NCBI GenBank assembly: GCA_003488415.1
Contig: DNLQ01000190.1
Coordinates: forward strand, 685-11,562
Direction of reading: 5' to 3'
Origin: Ruminococcus sp.
GTDB taxonomy: Bacteria > Bacillota > Clostridia > Oscillospirales > Ruminococcaceae
Length of the DNA: 10,878 nt
Shown one piece after another: positions 6,794 through 10,878 of the stretch (position 1 is its first letter; each line of letters begins with the position of its first letter). The notes beneath the pieces are model-generated. The model saw nothing but the letters and a program-made list of their open reading frames with translations. It ran no database searches and was not told the origin of the DNA. The position numbers and the translations under genes are program-made.

Positions 6794-6817
6794 AGCCGCC
6801 TCCGTGACGCTGCTGTG
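6791..6817 (-). promoter_or_regulatory. Hairpin that pairs the GTG start codon of the 51-residue ORF
   Basis: On the minus strand CACAGC (6817-6812) is perfectly complementary to GCTGTG (6796-6791). The last three bases of the second arm are the GTG start codon, and the ribosome site GGAGG (6803-6799) lies in the loop. If the ORF is real, initiation would be limited by this stem. If not, it is one of several hairpins in a structured leader. Confidence 0.4.
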
Positions 6818-6841
6818 TACGTTTTATCTGATTCAACACTT

Positions 6842-6850
6842 ATTATATCA
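6842..6850 (-). promoter_or_regulatory. Extended -10 promoter before the 51-residue ORF
   Basis: On the minus strand TGATATAAT (6850-6842) is a perfect extended -10 (TGn plus TATAAT). The -35 region is poor, which is usual for this promoter class. Transcription would begin about 6835, some 40 bases before the GTG at 6793. It lies downstream of the stronger promoter at 6952-6980, so the unit probably has tandem promoters. Confidence 0.6.
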
Positions 6851-6951
6851 GACTGCTGATCTATATATCTTGCAGTATAAGAAAAAATAAATTAATAAAA
6901 TGCTGCATTACTGCCAGTAGTAATATTTCTGCAAATTAATACAACATCTAT

Positions 6952-6980
6952 ATTATACACTTTTTTCAGTTCTCTGTCAA
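6952..6980 (-). promoter_or_regulatory. Perfect consensus sigma-A promoter, leftward
   Basis: On the minus strand TTGACA (6980-6975), exactly 17 bases, TATAAT (6957-6952). A consensus promoter of this quality usually drives an abundant transcript. From about 6945 the RNA runs through an AT-rich hairpin (6924-6907), the 51-residue ORF and into rny, unless it stops early at the T-rich tract around 6881-6900. Confidence 0.88.
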
Positions 6981-7006
6981 TAGATTTCCTGTAAAATATG
7001 TCAAGT

Positions 7007-7055
7007 ATATGACCGGAGGTCATATGCCCCGTAAAACCATTGGCTGTCATATGCC
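7007..7055. promoter_or_regulatory. Palindrome and direct repeat between divergent promoters
   Basis: ATATGACC (7007-7014), GGA, GGTCATAT (7018-7025) is a perfect 8+3+8 inverted repeat. Its right half recurs as GTCATATGCC at 7019-7028 and 7046-7055, 27 bases apart start to start. The element sits upstream of the leftward -35 (6980) and of the rightward -35 (7109). The geometry suggests a regulator binding site serving one or both promoters. No regulator gene is in the window. Confidence 0.55.
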
Positions 7056-7108
7056 TTTTCATTTCTCACCGGGGATATTACGATTTGGTTAAAAGTTTCC
7101 GTAAGCAC

Positions 7109-7137
7109 TTGACATTGCCGCATCAAGGCGCTATAAT
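7109..7137 (+). promoter_or_regulatory. Perfect consensus sigma-A promoter of the rtcB leader
   Basis: TTGACA (7109-7114), 17 bases, TATAAT (7132-7137). Transcription should begin near 7144, giving a leader of about 200 bases before the rtcB start codon at 7346. That is ample room for the 27-codon ORF and terminator found there. Confidence 0.9.
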
Positions 7138-7170
7138 AAACTCAAATATACTGAAAGGAAGGTGAACACC

Positions 7171-7254
7171 ATGACAATATCCAGACCGTACACAAATACA
7201 TACAAAAACAACACACAGCATGGAGTTTGCCTGCATGGGAAAGCTGTGCGCTGA
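7171..7254 (+). CDS. Candidate 27-residue leader peptide of rtcB
   Basis: ATG at 7171 is preceded by GGAAGG eight bases upstream and lies about 27 bases after the predicted transcription start. Twenty-seven codons end at TGA (7252-7254). The first two thirds (MTISRPYTNTYKNN) are rich in Thr, Asn, Tyr and Lys, with ACA used for all Thr. The end, HGKAVR, is encoded by the segment that can pair with the downstream terminator, and the stop codon lies in a local hairpin. No homologous protein is recognised, so it more likely acts by being translated than as a peptide product. It has no run of a single regulatory amino acid like classical trp or his leaders. The position between a consensus promoter and a strong terminator is the main support. 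Confidence 0.6.
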   Translation: MTISRPYTNTYKNNTQHGVCLHGKAVR

Positions 7255-7290
7255 CAGAGCGCACCCGGCATAAACAAGCAAGCGTCCCTG
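7234..7290 (+). promoter_or_regulatory. Putative antiterminator pairing in the rtcB leader
   Basis: CATGGGAAAGCT (7234-7245), within the last codons of the leader ORF, is complementary to AGCGTCCCTG (7281-7290), the 5' arm of the terminator, at 9 positions with one bulged T and a small AA/G internal loop. A separate perfect hairpin, GTGCGCT (7246-7252) with AGCGCAC (7258-7264), would be nested inside it. A ribosome finishing the ORF would cover 7234-7245 and favour the terminator; one stalled earlier would free it. The mechanism is inference; the complementarity is seen. Confidence 0.45.
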
Positions 7291-7312
7291 TTTTGTGCAG
7301 GGACGCTTTTTT
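7280..7312 (+). terminator. Strong intrinsic terminator inside the rtcB leader
   Basis: AAGCGTCCCTG (7280-7290), a seven-base loop and CAGGGACGCTT (7298-7308) form a perfect 11-bp stem running into six T residues (7307-7312). It lies 33 bases upstream of the rtcB ATG and after the leader promoter, so most transcripts should stop here unless the structure is prevented. There is no promoter between it and rtcB. Confidence 0.93.
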
Positions 7313-7345
7313 CATGCAGTCATACTCCCTACGGAGGAAAACAAC

Positions 7346-8551
7346 ATGATAGTATTAACAGGAAAATATGCTCAGGCGAAGGTCTTTACCGAACTGATAG
7401 AGAGCGCTGCCGTCTCACAGATAACCCAGCTATGCAATCAGCCCTCGGCTGACGGTGCAAATATACGCATAATGCCCGATGTACACGCCGGTGCAGGCTG
7501 CACTGTGGGAACCACTATGCTTATCAGGGACAAGGTCATACCCAATCTTGTGGGGGTAGATATAGGCTGCGGAATGGAGGCAGTACGCCTGAAGGAGAAA
7601 CACATCGAAGTCCAGCAGCTTGACAAGCTGATACACAGCCGCATACCTGCCGGATTTGCAATACGTGAAAAGCCTCACCGGTATGCCGGGAAAACAGACC
7701 TGACAGAGCTGTACTGCTATGCACGTATTGACTGTCTTCGTGCTGAGAAGAGCATCGGCACTCTCGGCGGCGGCAACCACTTCATCGAAGCCGACAAGGG
7801 TGAGGACGGAGCTATATGGATAGTAATACACTCCGGCAGCCGTCACTTAGGTGTAGAAGTAGCAAAGTACTACCAGGAGGAGGCTTTCCGCAGACTCAAC
7901 CGTTCCTCAGAAAAGGAGGTTGCAGAGCTCATCGCACGGCTCAAGGCTGAAGGGAAAGAACGCAGTATCCAGAGCGAGATAAAGAAGCTGGTGAACACCA
8001 AGACAACTGACATCCCGAAACACCTTGCCTACTGTGAGGAGGAGCTGTTTGAACAGTACATCCACGATATGAAGATAGTACAGCAGTTCGCCATGCTGAA
8101 CCGTCAGGCAATGATGGACGAGATCATCAAGGGCATGGGACTGCACATCACCGACAGCTTCACCACCATACACAACTACATCGACACGGAGCATATGATA
8201 CTCCGCAAGGGAGCTGTTTCCGCTCAGGCAGGTGAGAGACTGCTGATACCTATCAATATGCGTGACGGAAGTCTTATCTGTACCGGCAAGGGCAATCCCG
8301 ACTGGAACTTCTCCGCTCCTCACGGTGCCGGACGCCTTATGTCACGTTCTGAGGCTAAGCAGAGCTTTACCGTATCAGAGTACAGGAAACAGATGCAGGG
8401 TATCTACACCACCACTGTAAACTCCGGCACTCTTGATGAATGCCCCATGGCTTACAAGCCTATGGCAGACATCGTGGACAATATCGGAGATACCGTGGAG
8501 ATAAATGAAGTCATCAAGCCCATATACAACTTCAAAGCCGGTGAAGAATAA
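7346..8551 (+). CDS. rtcB: RtcB-family RNA ligase (3'-phosphate / 5'-OH)
   Basis: RtcB seals RNA with 2',3'-cyclic-phosphate or 3'-phosphate ends to 5'-hydroxyl ends, using GTP and Mn2+, and in bacteria is tied to repair of cleaved tRNA or rRNA. The 401-residue product has the full set of motifs: MPDVHAGAGCTVG (43-55), VGVDIGCGM with metal ligands D72 and C75, GTLGGGNHFIE with H145, IHSGSRHLG with H162, HNYID with H276, RKGAVSA (287-293), and SAPHGAGR with H326, the histidine that becomes guanylylated. It belongs to the short bacterial form. I start at the ATG at 7346, with GGAGG eight bases upstream; a further upstream GTG lies inside the terminator loop and is not credible. No archease gene is seen. 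Expression probably depends on passing the leader terminator. Confidence 0.95.
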   Translation: MIVLTGKYAQAKVFTELIESAAVSQITQLCNQPSADGANIRIMPDVHAGAGCTVGTTMLIRDKVIPNLVGVDIGCGMEAVRLKEKHIEVQQLDKLIHSRIPAGFAIREKPHRYAGKTDLTELYCYARIDCLRAEKSIGTLGGGNHFIEADKGEDGAIWIVIHSGSRHLGVEVAKYYQEEAFRRLNRSSEKEVAELIARLKAEGKERSIQSEIKKLVNTKTTDIPKHLAYCEEELFEQYIHDMKIVQQFAMLNRQAMMDEIIKGMGLHITDSFTTIHNYIDTEHMILRKGAVSAQAGERLLIPINMRDGSLICTGKGNPDWNFSAPHGAGRLMSRSEAKQSFTVSEYRKQMQGIYTTTVNSGTLDECPMAYKPMADIVDNIGDTVEINEVIKPIYNFKAGEE

Positions 8552-8733
8552 TGGAGATATTATGTCTTGACGGCACTCATCCGTTATGGGATGACGCTGC
8601 CGCATTTGCAGAAAACTGCTTTAAAATGCTGGGCGGCGGCTATGACACCATATACAGCACCAAGGAGCAGCTCTTCGCTGCTGATACCCATAAGGAGGAA
8701 ATATGGAGAAATTCGTACCCTATGACAAACTGA
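8551..8733 (+). CDS. 60-residue ORF coupled to rtcB; possible acetyltransferase N-terminal remnant
   Basis: The start codon shares one base with the rtcB stop (TAATG), and GGTGA lies six bases upstream inside rtcB, so translation would be coupled. The first 23 residues, through LDGTHPLWDDAAAFAENC, recall the opening of a group of Firmicute GNAT acetyltransferases as I remember them. The acetyl-CoA site and the rest of the fold are absent, and the remainder (GGGYDTIYSTKEQLF and on) is not recognised. It could be a deletion remnant of such a gene or an unrelated small protein. It overlaps the next ORF by 31 bases. The family link rests on memory, not a search. Confidence 0.45.
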   Translation: MEILCLDGTHPLWDDAAAFAENCFKMLGGGYDTIYSTKEQLFAADTHKEEIWRNSYPMTN

Positions 8734-8870
8734 GCAAGAAAGAGAAAAAGAAGATAGATCAGCAGAAGCGCAGCAGCTGGAACGGCGTTGATCCTGCCAC
8801 AAAGATCGAGGAAAACGAAAAGAAACGCTACCGCCGCAAACCCAAGCACCCCGAAAGCTACGATGACTGA
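8703..8870 (+). CDS. Small Lys-rich hypothetical protein (55 residues)
   Basis: ATG at 8703 follows AGGAGG at four bases, a strong ribosome site. The 55-residue product is very basic in its first half (MEKFVPYDKLSKKEKKKIDQ), contains a central SSWNGVDPATK, and ends acidic (ESYDD). It resembles short conserved Lys-rich proteins of unknown function in Clostridia that begin with FVPY-x-KLSKK and have a W-G/N-x-(I/V)-x-P centre. That resemblance is from memory. No cysteine, signal peptide or membrane helix. It is probably co-transcribed with rtcB; nucleic-acid binding would fit its charge but is speculation. Confidence 0.65.
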   Translation: MEKFVPYDKLSKKEKKKIDQQKRSSWNGVDPATKIEENEKKRYRRKPKHPESYDD

Positions 8871-8884
8871 TCTGTACTCCGTGT

Positions 8885-8928
8885 TTATATCAGCCGGAAG
8901 GACTTCACAAAGCATTTCCGGTATATAA
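8885..8928 (+). repeat. Interrupted inverted repeat after the rtcB operon
   Basis: TTATAT (8885-8890) with ATATAA (8923-8928), and CCGGAA (8894-8899) with TTCCGG (8916-8921), separated by a small internal loop (CAG opposite T). The 16-base apical loop and lack of a T run make it a poor terminator. It may be an mRNA 3'-end structure. Confidence 0.45.
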
Positions 8929-8936
8929 CATGACTT

Positions 8937-8964
8937 AAAAAAAGGACGCCGCAGGGCGTCCTTT
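8937..8964 (-). terminator. Terminator between convergent genes, possibly bidirectional
   Basis: AAAGGACGCC (8941-8950), GCAG, GGCGTCCTTT (8955-8964): a perfect 10-bp stem. On the minus strand it is followed by seven T residues (8943-8937), so it ends the RING-like gene six bases after its stop codon. On the plus strand only three T residues follow, so it may also serve the rtcB operon, less strongly. Confidence 0.9.
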
Positions 8965-8969
8965 CATCG

Positions 8970-9941
8970 TTATACCGACATTCTTGATAAATTGAAGCAT
9001 ACCTCCAGCAGCAGAGCTGTTCCGAAAAGCGCTGCATATGCCATAGCGCCCATGATAAGCAGTATCAGCAGCGAGTTGAGAGGTCTCAGTCCGCCGGCTG
9101 CGGCTACTGTCTCCTGAGAGAGGACTGTGCGTCTGGTGCGCTGCTTGAGCTTCTTCAGATTCCTTACTGCAAAACGCATATACATATAGTTGCAGAACAG
9201 GCACATTGAAAGTCTGGTAACCAGATTTCCTATATTGCACACCTCGATGATATTGTTCAGGAGCTGTCTGTTATCGTATATGAATGATGTCAGCCCGGCA
9301 GTCAGGAAACTGAATCCCTGCCTCATGCTCTCGTTTATCATATAGCTGATAGCTGCCGGTATGGCAAGCAGCACCATTATTACAGCCGTTATCATTGCCC
9401 AGCCCCACATCCGCCTGTTTGCAAAGTATATCGGCGGGAACACAAAGCACAGCAGATTCAGCGACAGCTTTGAACCAAGCTCCTTGAACCGCTTGAACAG
9501 CGGGATGTAGTAAATGGTATTGCTGTCAACGAACTGCGAAAGCTCCCTTACAGTCGCTCCGCCAATATCCTCCTCGGGATCAATGCCAAGGAACTCGGCA
9601 GTCTGGGTGAAGGGAGAAAACTCCTCAGAGCCCTCAGGTGTATTCTTCGGCTCTTCAGAAACAAGTGGATTACCGCATTTCACACACCTCTGATTGCCTG
9701 TCTTGTTGGCAGTGCGGCATACCGGACAGATAGTAAGCTCTCCGGAAATGACTCTCGGCTCAGGTGCGTTCATACGCTTCCACTTTGTACCGGAGCCATG
9801 AAGCGCAGCAGCCGCACAGTTTCCGTTCTTCTTATAGCACTCTCTGTGGTGGGGTGCGCCGCATTCCGGGCATACTACCACATCATCGCCGTCATTGAAT
9901 ACCTGCTCGCACAATACGCATTTTTCACCTGTATAATTCAT
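8970..9941 (-). CDS. Membrane protein with prokaryotic RING-like finger and zinc ribbon
   Basis: Three parts are visible in 323 residues. Residues 8-42 form a RING/PHD-like zinc site (C8-x2-C11, C24-x2-C27, H31/H32, C35, C42; CPECGAPHHRECY), matching the prokaryotic RING finger family 1 pattern. Residues 72-89 form a zinc ribbon (CPVC...CVKC). After an acidic linker (about 95-140) a C-terminal membrane region has hydrophobic segments at about 161-175, 180-201, 208-222 and 289-314, with FVFPPIYFANRRMWGW resembling the DUF2628 family. Such proteins occur singly in Clostridia and their function is not established; ubiquitin-ligase activity should not be assumed. The ATG has GGAGGAGGG upstream. 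The gene has its own promoter (10021-10050) and terminator. Confidence 0.82.
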   Translation of the reverse strand: MNYTGEKCVLCEQVFNDGDDVVVCPECGAPHHRECYKKNGNCAAAALHGSGTKWKRMNAPEPRVISGELTICPVCRTANKTGNQRCVKCGNPLVSEEPKNTPEGSEEFSPFTQTAEFLGIDPEEDIGGATVRELSQFVDSNTIYYIPLFKRFKELGSKLSLNLLCFVFPPIYFANRRMWGWAMITAVIMVLLAIPAAISYMINESMRQGFSFLTAGLTSFIYDNRQLLNNIIEVCNIGNLVTRLSMCLFCNYMYMRFAVRNLKKLKQRTRRTVLSQETVAAAGGLRPLNSLLILLIMGAMAYAALFGTALLLEVCFNLSRMSV

Positions 9942-10020
9942 GCTGCACCCTCCTCCGCTGATACTGTACTTCTATCCGTCCTCAAGGTACGGAATACCTC
10001 TTTCGCAATATTACATTTAT

Positions 10021-10050
10021 ATTATAACACAGAATGCGGAAGAAAATCAA
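10021..10050 (-). promoter_or_regulatory. Sigma-A promoter of the RING-like protein gene
   Basis: On the minus strand TTGATT (10050-10045), 18 bases, TATAAT (10026-10021). The leader is about 70 bases and contains a small perfect hairpin AGGTA-TTCCG-TACCT. The promoter diverges from the pyridoxamine kinase promoter, with 37 bases between the two -35 boxes. Confidence 0.72.
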
Positions 10051-10081
10051 TAGTCATGTGAAAATATGCCGAAAAATCCAC

Positions 10082-10103
10082 TTTCCCTTGACTTACAGGG
10101 AAA
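10082..10103. promoter_or_regulatory. Perfect 7-bp inverted repeat over the -35 of the kinase promoter
   Basis: TTTCCCT (10082-10088), eight bases, AGGGAAA (10097-10103). It encloses the TTGACT box, where a bound repressor would block RNA polymerase. The regulator is unknown. Confidence 0.5.
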
Positions 10104-10116
10104 AATGGGGTATAAT
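10088..10116 (+). promoter_or_regulatory. Sigma-A promoter of the pyridoxamine kinase gene
   Basis: TTGACT (10088-10093), 17 bases, TATAAT (10111-10116). Start near 10123, leaving a leader of about 25 bases. Confidence 0.87.
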
Positions 10117-10148
10117 AAGTCGTATGTAATTATGAAAGAGTGATGATG

Positions 10149-10878
10149 ATGAAAAGGATCGTTACTATACAGGATATTTCCTGTTTCGGCAAATGTTCAC
10201 TTACTGTGGCTCTGCCGGTAATCTCCGCAATGGGTATCGAAACAGCCGTTATCCCTACAGCGGTACTCTCAACTCACACCGGAGAGGGATTCTCAGGGTA
10301 TACATTCCGTGACCTTACAAGCGATATCCCCGGCATTGCAAAACACTGGAAAAGCATAGGAGTCAGCTTTGACTCTGTATACACCGGATACCTGGGTTCA
10401 CCGGAACAGGTGAAGATCGTTTCTGACCTGATCGGTGACTTCGGCTCAGACGGAAATGTAGTGATAGATCCGGTAATGGGTGACCGTGGGAAGCTCTATG
10501 CAGGATTCACCGGCAGCTTCGTTGAAGCTATGCGGACTCTCTGCACAAGAGCTGATTATATCATCCCCAACCTCACTGAGGCTTCCCTGCTGCTCGGAAC
10601 TCCATACAAGGAAGTGTGTACAGAGAGCGAGGTAAAGGATATTCTTCTCCGGCTTGCGGACTCAGGCTGCCGCACACCGGTACTCACAGGTGTGAATTAT
10701 GACGGAAAACACCAGGGAGCCGTTGCCTACGACTCCGAAAAAGGCAGATTCAGCAGTTCCTTCCGCCGCCACATCGACCGCCAGGTACACGGCACCGGCG
10801 ATATATTTGCAAGTGTATTCACGGGTATGGTGACTCTGGGAAAAAGTCTTGACGAAGCTGTTGATACAGCAGTAGGCT
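10149..10878 (+). CDS. pdxY: Pyridoxamine/pyridoxal kinase (partial, runs off right edge)
   Basis: This ribokinase-fold enzyme phosphorylates pyridoxal, pyridoxamine or pyridoxine with ATP in vitamin B6 salvage. The 243 residues present cover most of a usual 280-290. Motifs: TIQDISCFGKCSL (6-18) at the substrate-binding start, STHTGEG (41-47), DPVMGDRGKLY (107-117), IPNLTEASLLLG (139-150) and HGTGDIFAS (214-222) with the likely catalytic D218. This is the PdxK/PdxY type, not ThiD; the symbol is the common one for the group and the preferred vitamer is not known. Three ATGs in a row lie at 10143, 10146 and 10149; GAAAGAG at 10134-10140 best fits the second or third, and I chose the third. Its promoter carries an inverted repeat, suggesting repression. 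Confidence 0.92.
   Translation, partial: MKRIVTIQDISCFGKCSLTVALPVISAMGIETAVIPTAVLSTHTGEGFSGYTFRDLTSDIPGIAKHWKSIGVSFDSVYTGYLGSPEQVKIVSDLIGDFGSDGNVVIDPVMGDRGKLYAGFTGSFVEAMRTLCTRADYIIPNLTEASLLLGTPYKEVCTESEVKDILLRLADSGCRTPVLTGVNYDGKHQGAVAYDSEKGRFSSSFRRHIDRQVHGTGDIFASVFTGMVTLGKSLDEAVDTAVG

Noticed and set aside
6560..6850. Known housekeeping RNA (tmRNA, RNase P RNA, SRP RNA, 6S RNA) or common riboswitch
   Set aside because: None of the conserved cores I know for these families could be found on either strand; a covariance search would decide.
6608..6859. Plus-strand 83-codon ORF opposite the rny leader
   Set aside because: It starts at TTG with no ribosome site and no upstream promoter, while promoters and a ribosome site support the minus strand here.
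7295..7345. Upstream in-frame GTG start for rtcB
   Set aside because: The codon lies in the loop of the leader terminator without a ribosome site; the ATG at 7346 has GGAGG at a good distance and gives the normal RtcB N-terminus.
7161..8006. Near-identical 17-mer GGTGAACACCATGACAA in the leader and GGTGAACACCAAGACAA inside rtcB (7990-8006)
   Set aside because: One mismatch in 17 bases, but the second copy encodes ordinary RtcB residues (VNTKTT) and there is no third copy, so I treat it as coincidence.
7430..8323. Minus-strand ORFs of 138 codons opposite rtcB
   Set aside because: They are antisense to a fully intact RtcB with all its motifs; their composition mirrors the rtcB codons.

Overview
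The window reads as a piece of chromosome from an anaerobic, spore-forming, fibre-degrading Firmicute of the Ruminococcus type (Oscillospirales). Three things point there: a forespore sigma factor (SigG), a secreted protease carrying a type I dockerin (the docking module of cellulosomes), and an RNase Y / RtcB / pyridoxamine-kinase set with clostridial-looking sequences. Consensus sigma-A promoters (TTGACA or TTGACT, 17 bases, TATAAT) and strong intrinsic terminators make the transcription units fairly easy to draw. This assignment is an inference from gene content, not from a search.

Left part, all on the minus strand (1-6850). Read in the direction of transcription, from right to left: a GC-rich leader of about 300 bases with a candidate 51-residue Cys-rich ORF; rny (RNase Y), closed by a strong terminator; a dockerin-bearing M6-type metalloprotease; a polytopic O-antigen-ligase-family membrane protein 14 bases behind it; a terminator; sigG with a possible sigma-F-type promoter; another terminator; and a sigma-A-driven gene for a membrane-anchored protein with Trp-rich seven-residue tandem repeats that runs off the left edge.

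Middle (6850-7345). This is a divergent control region. One perfect consensus promoter fires leftward at 6952-6980 and another rightward at 7109-7137, with a perfect 8+3+8 palindrome and a related direct repeat between them. The rightward transcript first encodes a 27-codon ORF and then meets a very strong intrinsic terminator 33 bases before the rtcB start codon. A segment inside the small ORF can pair with the 5' arm of that terminator. This has the layout of a translation-coupled attenuator controlling the RNA ligase RtcB. I consider it the most interesting feature of the window.

Right part. rtcB is followed by two small overlapping ORFs: one of 60 residues that may be an acetyltransferase remnant, and a Lys-rich one of 55 residues. 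A converging gene on the minus strand encodes a prokaryotic RING-like zinc finger, a zinc ribbon and a multi-pass membrane domain. Divergent from that gene is a pyridoxamine/pyridoxal kinase gene, which runs off the right edge. Its promoter carries an inverted repeat over the -35 box.

Taken together the window holds RNA turnover and repair (RNase Y, RtcB), sporulation control (SigG), surface or extracellular functions (dockerin protease, ligase-family protein, Trp-repeat protein) and vitamin B6 salvage. No tRNA, rRNA, CRISPR array or insertion sequence was seen.
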